NCBI GenBank assembly: GCA_964463135.1
Contig: CAYXBA010000001.1
Location: forward strand, 186,001 to 250,000
Length of the DNA stretch: 64,000 nucleotides
Direction: 5' to 3'
Origin: UBA6898 sp964463135
GTDB lineage: Bacteria > Nitrospirota > Thermodesulfovibrionia > Thermodesulfovibrionales > UBA6898
The notes under the pieces were generated by a model. It did not search any database, was not told the DNA's origin, and worked only from the letters and a program-made list of their open reading frames with translations. The translations under genes were made by a program, and so were the position numbers. Every line of letters starts with the position of its first letter. Position 1 is the stretch's first letter. Below are positions 25,968 to 33,014 of this stretch, piece by piece.

Positions 25968-26579
25968 CTACTGCTTGTCGGCTTTTTCCTTCAGACGCTT
26001 TACCAGGTCGCTGTAAGAACCTGACCGTATGATCTGAGTGAACTGTGTCCTGTAGTTATTCACCAGGCTTACGCCCTCAATGACAATGTCGTACACTTCC
26101 CATTTTTCATTTTTCTTGATGATCCGGTATTCAACCGGGATGCTGAGCCCATTTTTGCCGACGACCTTTGTCTTTACCACGGCGTAATCACCGTCCAGTC
26201 TCTCGTCAGCATATACAACCTTTTCATTCTCGTACCGTTCAATTTTCCTTATATAGGTATTTTCGAGAAGGTCCGAATAAAGGGCAACGAACTCCTTCTG
26301 CTCTGCAGCAGTCCGGTCTTTCCAATAGGTTGAGAGGGACCGTTTTGCCATCTCCTCAAAGTCGAAGCGCTTTGCTATGGTCTGGCGGATGGCGGTGCGT
26401 CGCGCTTTTTCTTTTCCCGGCTTTTTGAATTCCTTGTCATTGAGAATAGAGACAACAGCATCAACAGTTTCTTTTACCTGATCGGTCGGTGCGCCCGCGT
26501 GAGCGCGGAGCGGGAAGCAGGTGAGAGCGATCACGGCAATGACAGTAACAAGGGTCAGGGAGATTACGCTTTTTTTCAT
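25968..26579 (-). CDS. mlaC: periplasmic phospholipid-binding protein MlaC
   Basis: Shuttles phospholipid between the outer-membrane MlaA and the inner-membrane MlaFED complex. The 203-residue protein has a signal peptide ending RAHA, then the Tol-Tol-Ttg2 domain: FDFEEMAKRSLSTYWKDRT, FVALYSDLLENTYIRKIERYENEKVVY and the C-terminal YDIVIEGVSLVNNYRTQFTQIIR are all typical. Last gene of the mlaE-F-D-C operon, four bases after mlaD. Confidence 0.94.
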   Translation of the reverse strand: MKKSVISLTLVTVIAVIALTCFPLRAHAGAPTDQVKETVDAVVSILNDKEFKKPGKEKARRTAIRQTIAKRFDFEEMAKRSLSTYWKDRTAAEQKEFVALYSDLLENTYIRKIERYENEKVVYADERLDGDYAVVKTKVVGKNGLSIPVEYRIIKKNEKWEVYDIVIEGVSLVNNYRTQFTQIIRSGSYSDLVKRLKEKADKQ

Positions 26580-26583
26580 GGCA

Positions 26584-27024
26584 CTATACCTTTCCGAACA
26601 CGAATTTTGAGATTAATTCTTCTATATCAACAGCTGATTCCGTGTCTCTGATCTTTCCGCCGCTCGGCAGTATATTGTCCGAGCCGCCGGGCGTTATCTG
26701 TATGAATTTTTCGCCGATAAGCCCTTTTGTTTTGATCGAGGCAATTGCGTCATCATGGATCTTTACGGTGTCATCAAGGGTGAGTTCAACTAATGCAGCA
26801 TTATTATTAAGGCGTATGTTCTTGATCGAGCCGATTTCCACGCCTGCTATCTCGACAACAGCACCTGCTTTTATTCCCCCGGCTTTTTCGAACTCGGCAT
26901 GGAGGGTGTAGCCTCTCTTGCCGGTGAGGTCAAGGTGGCCGAGCTTCACCGAAAGATAGCCGATCGAAAGTATGCCTATCAGCAGGAAAATGCCCACGGC
27001 AAGTTCAAGATCGAATTTTTTCAT
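26584..27024 (-). CDS. mlaD: MCE-domain lipid transporter subunit MlaD
   Basis: Inner-membrane anchored substrate-binding subunit of the Mla ABC complex. It is 146 residues with one N-terminal transmembrane helix (LAVGIFLLIGILSIGYLSV) and one MCE domain (YTLHAEFEKAGGIKAGAVVEIAGVEIGSI...LIGEKFIQITPGG). Normal length for the family. It lies between mlaF and mlaC on the same strand. Confidence 0.95.
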   Translation of the reverse strand: MKKFDLELAVGIFLLIGILSIGYLSVKLGHLDLTGKRGYTLHAEFEKAGGIKAGAVVEIAGVEIGSIKNIRLNNNAALVELTLDDTVKIHDDAIASIKTKGLIGEKFIQITPGGSDNILPSGGKIRDTESAVDIEELISKFVFGKV

Positions 27025-27042
27025 CGCTGTTCTCCTCGTGCA

Positions 27043-27792
27043 TTAAGATAAAATATCTATAGGCCCTTCGAGAGAGCCGGTAATGAACTGCTTAACGACA
27101 GGGTTTGTCGAACTGCTGATCTCCTCGGGAGTCCCTGCCTGTTCAATGACCCCATTGTGCAATACTGCCACCTTATCAACAATACTGAAGATGCCGGGTA
27201 CTTCGTGGCTTATGATCACGGCCGTAAAGCCGTGTTTGTCATGGGTAGTCTTTATGAGTTTATGGATCGAACTTGTTATGACCGGGTCCAATCCGGTCGT
27301 GGGCTCGTCAAAGATCACCAGAGAAGGTTCCGTAACGAGCGCCCGTGCAAGGGCGGCACGTTTTTTCATTCCTCCACTCAATTCTTCCGGAAATTTGCTC
27401 CCCCGGTCTCCCAGGCCCACATCCTCAAGCGCGCGCATGACCCGGTCATGGATCTCTGCCTTGCTCATCCGGGTCTTTTCTTTCAGGGGAAATGCCACAT
27501 TCTCCTCCACGGTCATGGAATCGAACAATGCGCCGCCCTGAAAAAGAACACCCAGTTTTTCCCGTATCCGGTCGAGTTCAGCCAGACCGAGTTTTGTGAT
27601 ATCCACACCGTCTATCAGGACCTGTCCTGCGTCCGGCTTCAGAAGACCCATAATGTGTTTGACAAGGACGCTCTTGCCGCATCCGCTCTTGCCCACGACC
27701 GTAACGATCTTGCCGGTCGGGATGAGCAGGTCTGCGCCTTTCAGCACGCCCTGACCTTTGAATGATTTATAAAGACCGATGAGTTCGATCAT
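27043..27792 (-). CDS. mlaF: Mla ABC transporter ATPase MlaF
   Basis: Powers phospholipid transport across the envelope. The 249-residue ATPase has Walker A VVGKSGCGKSVLVK, Q-loop LFQGGALFDSMTVEENVAFPL, the signature LSGGMKKRAALARAL, Walker B LVIFDEPTTGLDP and the switch His in VIISHEV. The GGALFDS Q-loop sequence is characteristic of the MlaF group rather than general ABC importers. The gene starts 27 bases after mlaE. Confidence 0.96.
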   Translation of the reverse strand: MIELIGLYKSFKGQGVLKGADLLIPTGKIVTVVGKSGCGKSVLVKHIMGLLKPDAGQVLIDGVDITKLGLAELDRIREKLGVLFQGGALFDSMTVEENVAFPLKEKTRMSKAEIHDRVMRALEDVGLGDRGSKFPEELSGGMKKRAALARALVTEPSLVIFDEPTTGLDPVITSSIHKLIKTTHDKHGFTAVIISHEVPGIFSIVDKVAVLHNGVIEQAGTPEEISSSTNPVVKQFITGSLEGPIDILS

Positions 27793-27819
27793 GGTTTTTC
27801 TTTTCTTCTCCCCTGCCTT

Positions 27820-28590
27820 CTATATCAGGAATGATCCGAGCACATAGTCCCATACAAGGATCAATATCGATGACAGAACAACCGCCTCTGTTGTTGCCTT
27901 GCTTACACCTGCAGCCCCGAATCCGGAGTTGAAGCCCTTATAGCAGGAGATCCACGCAACAATCAGACCGAAGCTGATGGATTTATAGAGTCCCAGGAGG
28001 ATGTCTTTCATCTCCACGTAATCCTCCATAAGGGAAAAATACGTGCCGCCGCTGATGCCGAGAAGTTTTACGCCGACAAGATATCCGCCAAAAATACCAA
28101 TAACGTCAAACACTGCCGTAATCAGGGGAAAGACGATCAGCGCTGCCGCAATATTCGGGACTATGAGATACCGGATCGGATTGAGGGCCATGGCAGTAAG
28201 TGCGTCTATCTGCTCGGATATTCTCATCATGCCTATTTCTGCTGTCAAAGCTGAGCCGGCCCTGCCGGTCACCATAAGGGCTGAAAGCACAGGGCCCAGT
28301 TCGCGGATAAGACTGAGTGCAATGCCGGGACCGAGGAGGGCATCGGAGCCGAACTTTCTGAGAATATAGTACAGCTGGAGCGCCAGAACCATGCCGGTAA
28401 AAGAGCCTGTCAGAAGAATGACGAGCATCGACTTATTTCCGAAGAATCGTATCTGCCTCAGCAGCTGCCTGAACTTAAAGGGCGGTCTGAATATCATCTC
28501 AAGCGCGCTCAGGAGAAAGAGGAACATTCGTCCCATTTCCCTGACCGTGGACAATGCGTACCCGCCGATAATTCTCAATAATTTCGTCAT
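27820..28590 (-). CDS. mlaE: Mla ABC transporter permease MlaE
   Basis: Permease subunit of the phospholipid transporter. The 256-residue protein has about five or six hydrophobic segments and the MlaE family motif LTGSFTGMVLALQLYYILRKFGSDALLGPGIALSLIRELGPVLSALMVTGRAGSALTAEIG. It is first in the operon mlaE-F-D-C. A perfect TATAAT on the minus strand ends 11 bases before the ATG, and no Shine-Dalgarno is seen, so the transcript leader is probably only a few bases. Confidence 0.95.
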   Translation of the reverse strand: MTKLLRIIGGYALSTVREMGRMFLFLLSALEMIFRPPFKFRQLLRQIRFFGNKSMLVILLTGSFTGMVLALQLYYILRKFGSDALLGPGIALSLIRELGPVLSALMVTGRAGSALTAEIGMMRISEQIDALTAMALNPIRYLIVPNIAAALIVFPLITAVFDVIGIFGGYLVGVKLLGISGGTYFSLMEDYVEMKDILLGLYKSISFGLIVAWISCYKGFNSGFGAAGVSKATTEAVVLSSILILVWDYVLGSFLI

Positions 28591-28601
28591 ATTAACGCTG
28601 T

Positions 28602-28607
28602 ATTATA
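28602..28607 (-). promoter_or_regulatory. -10 box for the mla operon
   Basis: TATAAT on the minus strand 11 bases before the mlaE ATG, preceded by TG. No good -35 hexamer was found at 16-18 bases. Confidence 0.45.
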
Positions 28608-28753
28608 CAGGAAAGGTCCAAAAAGATGCATCGGAGAGGAGGGTGTCAGCAACGCTTTTTCTTTCCCGGCTTGCTCCCCTGCATATCCGTATACTATTCT
28701 TAAGACTGCGTATCGAATCACGATCCTGATTATCAGGGAAGGCAGGTGATCTT

Positions 28754-29491
28754 ATGAATACCGAGCAGATAAAGAATATTCTTCAGGCGGTAAGCGAGGG
28801 CAAGCTGGCAGTAGAGGCAGCAGTCAAAAAGATGCAGCATCTCCCCTGCGAAGATATCTCCTATGCCGTGATCGACCACCACCGCCATCTGCGACAGGGC
28901 GTGCCTGAGGTGATCTTCGCTGCCGGAAAGACCGAAAAACAGGTGGTCGGCATAGCAAGGACAATGTATAAGAAGAGCAAAAGCTTTCTCATTACCCGGG
29001 CAACGGAAAAGATATACCGGTCCCTGAAGATCAGGGGAGCTGTTTTTCATCCATTGTCAGGGGTCATCTCTGTCGGCGGCCAGAAGAAGGAAGCCGGCAA
29101 TGTGCTTGTTCTTACAGCCGGGACTTCGGACATCCCGGTTGCTGAAGAGGCCGCAGTAACAGCAGCGTTCCTCGGGAGTAAGGTAACAACAGTCTATGAC
29201 GTCGGCGTTGCCGGCCTTCACCGTCTGATGGACAGAAAGGACGAACTCGGCAAGGCGCGCGTGATCATCGTTGCTGCCGGCATGGAGGGTGCATTGCCAT
29301 CTGTTGTCGGCGGTATGACAGACCGTCCGATCATTGCGGTGCCGACCTCAACAGGGTACGGCACCAGTTTCAGCGGCCTGACAGCCCTTTTTGCCATGCT
29401 CAATTCCTGCGTCCCGGGCATAGCGGTGATGAATATCGACAATGGCTTTGGCGCCGGCTGCCTTGGGCATAAGATAAATACCATTCGTTGA
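28754..29491 (+). CDS. larB: nickel-pincer cofactor biosynthesis protein LarB
   Basis: Carboxylates and hydrolyses nicotinic acid adenine dinucleotide, the first step of the nickel-pincer cofactor used by lactate racemase and related enzymes. The 245-residue protein has the N-terminal helical part and the PurE-like core: DHHRHLRQGVPEVIFAAGKT, VLTAGTSDIPVAEEAA, YDVGVAGLHRL and PTSTGYGTSFSGLTALFAMLNSC. A GCAGGTGA ribosome site precedes the ATG. larC is in the same window 27 kb away, but larE and larA are not. The stop codon overlaps the -35 box of the thiamine operon promoter. Confidence 0.94.
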   Translation: MNTEQIKNILQAVSEGKLAVEAAVKKMQHLPCEDISYAVIDHHRHLRQGVPEVIFAAGKTEKQVVGIARTMYKKSKSFLITRATEKIYRSLKIRGAVFHPLSGVISVGGQKKEAGNVLVLTAGTSDIPVAEEAAVTAAFLGSKVTTVYDVGVAGLHRLMDRKDELGKARVIIVAAGMEGALPSVVGGMTDRPIIAVPTSTGYGTSFSGLTALFAMLNSCVPGIAVMNIDNGFGAGCLGHKINTIR

Positions 29492-29517
29492 CTTTGCGCA
29501 GAGCGCTTCACTATACT
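29488..29517 (+). promoter_or_regulatory. promoter of the thiamine operon
   Basis: TTGACT (29488-29493, overlapping the larB stop codon), an 18-base spacer and TATACT (29512-29517). The expected start near 29524 coincides with the 5' edge of the riboswitch. Confidence 0.75.
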
Positions 29518-29525
29518 TACATTAA

Positions 29526-29621
29526 CCCTTGGGGGAGGCCAATGAGGCCTGAGAGTCTCTCGATAATACGGGAGAGACCCCTTGAACCTGATACGGATAA
29601 TTCCGACGGAGGAAACAGGGA
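29526..29621 (+). ncRNA. TPP riboswitch (THI element)
   Basis: Binds thiamine pyrophosphate and controls the downstream thi genes. Hallmarks in order: CCCTTGGGGGAGGCC, the conserved CTGAGAG core at 29549-29555, a variable hairpin (TCTCTCGATAATACGGGAGAGA), then ACCCCTTGAACCTGAT, the near-invariant second half, and the closing GGAGGAAACAGGG. An intrinsic terminator follows within 20 bases, so control is probably by premature termination. Confidence 0.96.
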
Positions 29622-29638
29622 ATTGATCAGAAAAGGCG

Positions 29639-29667
29639 ACCGTATCCTGAATGGGATGCGGTTTTTT
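29639..29667 (+). terminator. riboswitch-controlled terminator before thiS
   Basis: Stem of 9 pairs (29639-29647 with 29653-29661, one G-T pair), five-base loop and six T. The T-run ends five bases before the thiS ATG, so the terminator occupies the position where the ribosome site would be. Confidence 0.8.
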
Positions 29668-29672
29668 GTTCT

Positions 29673-29873
29673 ATGCGGTTGAAGATAAACGGAGAAGATG
29701 TCGATAATATCAGAGCAGCGACCGTACAGGAGCTGCTTGAGGAACTGAAGATCACGGTCGGCAGGGTCGCTGTTGAGGTGAACATGGTGATCGTGAAAAG
29801 AACTGACTATGCACAGTTCAAACTCAGCGACGGCGATGTGGTCGAGATCGTCAATTTTGTTGGCGGCGGATAG
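29673..29873 (+). CDS. thiS: thiamine biosynthesis sulfur carrier protein ThiS
   Basis: A 66-residue ubiquitin-fold protein that carries sulfur as a C-terminal thiocarboxylate to thiazole synthase. The C-terminus VNFVGGG with the terminal diglycine is diagnostic, and VQELLEELKI and LSDGDVVEIV match the fold. First gene of the riboswitch-controlled operon. There is no recognisable Shine-Dalgarno between the terminator T-run and the ATG. thiF, which adenylates ThiS, is not in the window. Confidence 0.94.
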   Translation: MRLKINGEDVDNIRAATVQELLEELKITVGRVAVEVNMVIVKRTDYAQFKLSDGDVVEIVNFVGGG

Positions 29874-29880
29874 TAAGGCC

Positions 29881-29922
29881 GTAAAGCGTAATGCGTAAAG
29901 CGTGAAGTGTAATGAGTGATGC
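29881..29922. repeat. 7-base-period array (GTAAAGC type) between thiS and thiG
   Basis: Six consecutive units GTAAAGC-GTAATGC-GTAAAGC-GTGAAGT-GTAATGA-GTGATGC. It is the longest and clearest of the heptad arrays and lies inside the transcribed thiS-thiG spacer. Confidence 0.75.
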
Positions 29923-29949
29923 GCAAGAAAATGAGACTGAGGTGATGGT

Positions 29950-30720
29950 ATGGATGACACATTGATCATAAGAGGCATAGAGTTCAAGTCCCGGCTCTGG
30001 GTCGGGACAGGCAAGTATAAGGATTTTGAGGAGACGAAGAGGGCAATAGAGGCCTCGGGCGCTGATGTGGTGACCGTAGCAGTCAGGCGCACGAATATCA
30101 CGGACAGGAAGTCCGAGAACCTTCTCGATTTCATCGACCCCAAGAAATATAAGATCCTGCCGAACACGGCAGGGTGCTATACGGTGGAGGATGCCCTCCG
30201 GTATTCAAGGCTTGCACGCGAGGCAGGCGTATCAGACCTGATCAAGATAGAAGTGATCGGCGACGAAAAGACACTCTTCCCGGATGTGATCGGCCTTCTG
30301 AAGGCGACTGAGATCCTTGCAAAAGAAGGCTTTATCGTATTGCCATATACCAATGATGATCCGGTCATGGCGAAGAGGCTTGTGGACGCTGGTGCTGCTG
30401 CGGTCATGCCTCTGGCTGCGCCGATCGGCTCCGGCCTTGGGATCAGGAACCCGTACAATCTCAAAATTATTCTTGAGCAGGCAACCGTCCCGATCATCGT
30501 CGATGCAGGCGTAGGCACGGCATCGGATGTGGCCTTCGCCATGGAGCTTGGCTGCGATGCAGTTTTGCTCAATACTGCCATAGCCGGTGCAAAGGACCCG
30601 ATCGCCATGGCGTCGGCCATGAAGCATGGGGTGATCGCAGGCCGACTGGCGTACAAGGCAGGCAGGATCCCGAAGAAGCTCTATGCAACTGCAAGCAGCC
30701 CCTTTGACGGCATGCTGTAG
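29950..30720 (+). CDS. thiG: thiazole synthase ThiG
   Basis: Forms the thiazole phosphate ring of thiamine from deoxyxylulose-5-phosphate, dehydroglycine and ThiS thiocarboxylate. The 256-residue TIM barrel shows FKSRLWVGTGKYKDF, EASGADVVTVAVRRTN, LPNTAGCYTVEDALR, LIKIEVIGDEKTLFPD (lysine region used for the Schiff base), LPYTNDDPVMAKRL and PIIVDAGVGTASDVAFAMELGCDAVLLNTAIAGA. Second gene of the operon. The dehydroglycine source (thiH or thiO) is not present here. Confidence 0.97.
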   Translation: MDDTLIIRGIEFKSRLWVGTGKYKDFEETKRAIEASGADVVTVAVRRTNITDRKSENLLDFIDPKKYKILPNTAGCYTVEDALRYSRLAREAGVSDLIKIEVIGDEKTLFPDVIGLLKATEILAKEGFIVLPYTNDDPVMAKRLVDAGAAAVMPLAAPIGSGLGIRNPYNLKIILEQATVPIIVDAGVGTASDVAFAMELGCDAVLLNTAIAGAKDPIAMASAMKHGVIAGRLAYKAGRIPKKLYATASSPFDGML

Positions 30721-30725
30721 AGGCC

Positions 30726-30753
30726 GTGATTCGTGATCAGTAATGAGTGATGA
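30726..30753. repeat. 7-base-period array (GTGATGA type) after thiG
   Basis: Four units GTGATTC-GTGATCA-GTAATGA-GTGATGA starting six bases after the thiG stop. Related in unit sequence to the last units of the array before thiG. Confidence 0.6.
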
Positions 30754-30780
30754 GGCCTTGTAACCTACTGATAAAGATTC

Positions 30781-30866
30781 CCCTCCCTACCAAGGAGGGA
30801 TGTGGGGGAGGTTATGATGGTTACTTATCTTTACCCCACCCAGCCTCCCCTTGGAAAGGGGAGGAG
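30781..30866. repeat. double-hairpin palindromic element, copy A
   Basis: About 85 bases in the thiG-thiE gap. A hairpin at each end (CCCTCC...GGAGGG at 30781-30799 and CCTCCCCTT...AAGGGGAGG at 30844-30863) flanks inner GTGGGGGAGG / ACCCCACCC arms, giving a third long-range stem. Its reverse complement aligns along its whole length with the element at 56061-56144. The third array-free spacer of the operon is therefore almost entirely repeat DNA. Confidence 0.75.
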
Positions 30867-30887
30867 TCGGTACGTGCGTAAGTAGTC

Positions 30888-31514
30888 ATGGCATCACCGG
30901 ATTTCAGGCTATATCTCATAACAGACCGGAAGCTCTTTGCGTCAAGGGACGCGTTGCTGAAGGCCGTTGAGAAGGCGCTCAGGGGAGGCCTGAAGGCCGT
31001 TCAGTTGAGGGAAAAGGACCTTGCAACCAGAGAGCTTCTTGATCTGGCGTATAGAATGAGGGTCTTGACCGCCGCTTATGGAGCAAAGCTCTTTATCAAT
31101 GACCGGGTCGATATTGCGCTGTCTGTTGGTGCGGATGGCGTGCATCTCGGCAACAAGGGCATTCCGGTGCAGGCAGCTCGTAAGGCCTCAGAGGGAAGAT
31201 TGATGGTCGGCGTTTCAACACATAGTCTGCAGGAGGCGCAGCAGGCTCAGACAGAAGGGGCTGATTTCATGACCCTTGGTCCTGTGTATGAAACGCCTTC
31301 AAAAATGCAGTACGGCAGACCGGTTGGTTTGTCTGCTTTGGGCGAGGTAGCAGGAACAAGTGGTCTTCCGGTCTTTGCCATAGGCGGCATCACCATCGGA
31401 AGGATAAAGGAAGTCTTAGATCAGGGAGCATACGGGGCAGCGCTTATCTCGGCTGTCCTGACAGCAGAAGATATTCAAAAAACTACAGAAGATTTTATGA
31501 GGGAACTATCATGA
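30888..31514 (+). CDS. thiE: thiamine-phosphate synthase ThiE
   Basis: Joins the thiazole phosphate and HMP pyrophosphate to give thiamine phosphate. The 208-residue TIM barrel has LYLITDR at the N-terminus, AVQLREKDLATRELLDLA (pyrophosphate-binding QLREK), LFINDRVDIALSVGADGVHLG, VGVSTHSLQEA, ADFMTLGPVYETPSK and FAIGGITIGRIKEVLDQGAYGAALISAV. All match the family. Its stop overlaps the thiC ATG by four bases. Confidence 0.96.
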   Translation: MASPDFRLYLITDRKLFASRDALLKAVEKALRGGLKAVQLREKDLATRELLDLAYRMRVLTAAYGAKLFINDRVDIALSVGADGVHLGNKGIPVQAARKASEGRLMVGVSTHSLQEAQQAQTEGADFMTLGPVYETPSKMQYGRPVGLSALGEVAGTSGLPVFAIGGITIGRIKEVLDQGAYGAALISAVLTAEDIQKTTEDFMRELS

Positions 31515-32794
31515 CAAGACTTGAACTGGCAAAAAAAGGGACGATCACGGACGAGGTAAGGCTTGTTGCTGCATCCGAAGGCCTGACCCCTGAACAGCTT
31601 TCTGAGGACATTGCAGCAGGCGTGAGCGTGATCCCGATCAACCGCAACCATCCGATTACGCCTATCGGGATCGGCAGGAACATGCGCACCAAGATCAACG
31701 CGAACATCGGCACGTCAAAGGACAGGATCTCGATAGACGAAGAGATGGAGAAGCTGGCAGTGCTGGTGAAGTATGGCGCTGATGCGGTGATGGATCTTTC
31801 TACCGGCGGACCGATCAGGGAGCTCCGGCAGATGATGCTGAAGAAATCTCCGGTGGCTGTCGGCACGGTGCCTATCTATGAGACGATCGTGAGAACGGTT
31901 GCACAGAAAGGCTCTATCGCAAAGATGACCGCAGACGACCTCTTTGCCGTTATTGAGGAGCATGCAGCAGACGGTGTTGACTTTGTTACGGCACATGCAG
32001 GCCTTACCATGAAGGCGATCGAGCGGCTAAAAAGCGAGGGAAGGATCCTTGATGTGGTCAGCAGGGGAGGGTCCTTCCTTGTTGAGTGGATCATTTACAA
32101 TGAGAAGGAAAATCCGCTGTATGAACAGTATGACCGTCTCTGCGACATTGCATATAAGTATGACATGACCCTGAGCCTCGGTGACGGCATGCGGCCGGGA
32201 TGCCTCGCCGATGCGACTGACCGCACCCAGCTTGAGGAGCTGCTCACATTGGGTGAGCTGCGCGACAGGGCAGTGGAAAGGAATGTGCAGGTCATTATCG
32301 AAGGGCCGGGCCATGTGCCGCTGAATCAGGTAGAGCTGAACGTAAAGATCGAAAAAGAGATCTGCAAGGGAGCGCCGTTCTATGTGCTCGGCCCTCTTGT
32401 CACGGATATCGGCATGGGATACGACCACATTACCGCTGCGATCGGCGGAGCAGTTGCCGGGGCTGCAGGGGCGGATTTTCTCTGCTACGTGACCCCGTCT
32501 GAGCATATCAGGCTCCCGACCATTGAAGACGTGAAAGAAGGCGTTATCGTATCAAAACTTGCAGCACATGCTGCGGATATTGCGAAGGGTGTTAAAGGCG
32601 CCATGGATGCTGACATGAAGATGGCAAAGGCGAGGAAGGCATTGGACTGGAACGGACAGATAGCCTGCAGTCTGAACCCTGACAAGGTGAGGGAGTGGAG
32701 GGCCGAGGTCCCGCCTACCGAGACCGAGGTATGCAGTATGTGCGGAGAGTTCTGCGCCATCAGAACGGTCGAAAGGGCGCTGCATAAGAACTAG
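31511..32794 (+). CDS. thiC: phosphomethylpyrimidine synthase ThiC
   Basis: Radical-SAM enzyme that rearranges aminoimidazole ribotide to HMP phosphate, the pyrimidine half of thiamine. The 427-residue protein shows NRNHPITPIGIGRNMRTKINANIGTS, AVMDLSTGGPIRELR, GTVPIYETI, DGVDFVTAHAGLTMK, SRGGSFLVEW, LGDGMRPGCLADATD, EGPGHVPLNQVE and the C-terminal CSMCGEFCAIR, the CX2CX4C motif for the [4Fe-4S] cluster. Length matches the shorter, archaeal/anaerobe-type form. Last gene of the riboswitch operon. Confidence 0.97.
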   Translation: MTRLELAKKGTITDEVRLVAASEGLTPEQLSEDIAAGVSVIPINRNHPITPIGIGRNMRTKINANIGTSKDRISIDEEMEKLAVLVKYGADAVMDLSTGGPIRELRQMMLKKSPVAVGTVPIYETIVRTVAQKGSIAKMTADDLFAVIEEHAADGVDFVTAHAGLTMKAIERLKSEGRILDVVSRGGSFLVEWIIYNEKENPLYEQYDRLCDIAYKYDMTLSLGDGMRPGCLADATDRTQLEELLTLGELRDRAVERNVQVIIEGPGHVPLNQVELNVKIEKEICKGAPFYVLGPLVTDIGMGYDHITAAIGGAVAGAAGADFLCYVTPSEHIRLPTIEDVKEGVIVSKLAAHAADIAKGVKGAMDADMKMAKARKALDWNGQIACSLNPDKVREWRAEVPPTETEVCSMCGEFCAIRTVERALHKN

Positions 32795-32840
32795 GTGCTG
32801 GTAAGTTAAAGGGTTTGAGAGGACAGATACCGTTTCCCTC

Positions 32841-33013
32841 AAAGCCGGTCAAGGCGATCACAGTTTTCAGGGCATTGCACGAGTGCATCGTGGGTCTTTG
32901 GTTATGCCAATTCCTGAGCGGTTGCCAGACGTGGCTCCCGATGCGTTCAGGAATCGCTGCGACCGGTTTTTCAGGCTACGCACCTGTCTCCCCGGAAAGC
33001 GGGAGCTGTGATA
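32841..33013 (+). ncRNA. candidate structured RNA / leader upstream of the kinase gene
   Basis: The 220-base gap after thiC folds into a nested set of stems. P1: 10 pairs, 32841-32850 with 32961-32970. P2: 32871-32875 with 32904-32908, enclosing a 5-pair hairpin 32878-32882/32888-32892. P3: 11 pairs, 32910-32920 with 32944-32954, enclosing GCCA/TGGC at 32924-32935. This is a three-way junction closed by P1. A separate hairpin (32988-32992 with 33001-33005) sequesters the GGGAG ribosome site of the gene at 33015, and ATCACAG at 32857-32863 could pair with CTGTGAT at 33007-33013 as an alternative. I recognise no known riboswitch class. Confidence 0.45.
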
Positions 33014-33014
33014 T

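Noticed and set aside
29874..30890. CRISPR array in the repeat-rich thiamine operon spacers
   Set aside because: Repeats are 7 bases long and contiguous, without unique spacers; no cas genes occur in the window.
32841..32970. Assignment to a known riboswitch (cobalamin, c-di-GMP, moco or FMN)
   Set aside because: None of the conserved core sequences of these classes could be found, so it is left as an unnamed candidate.
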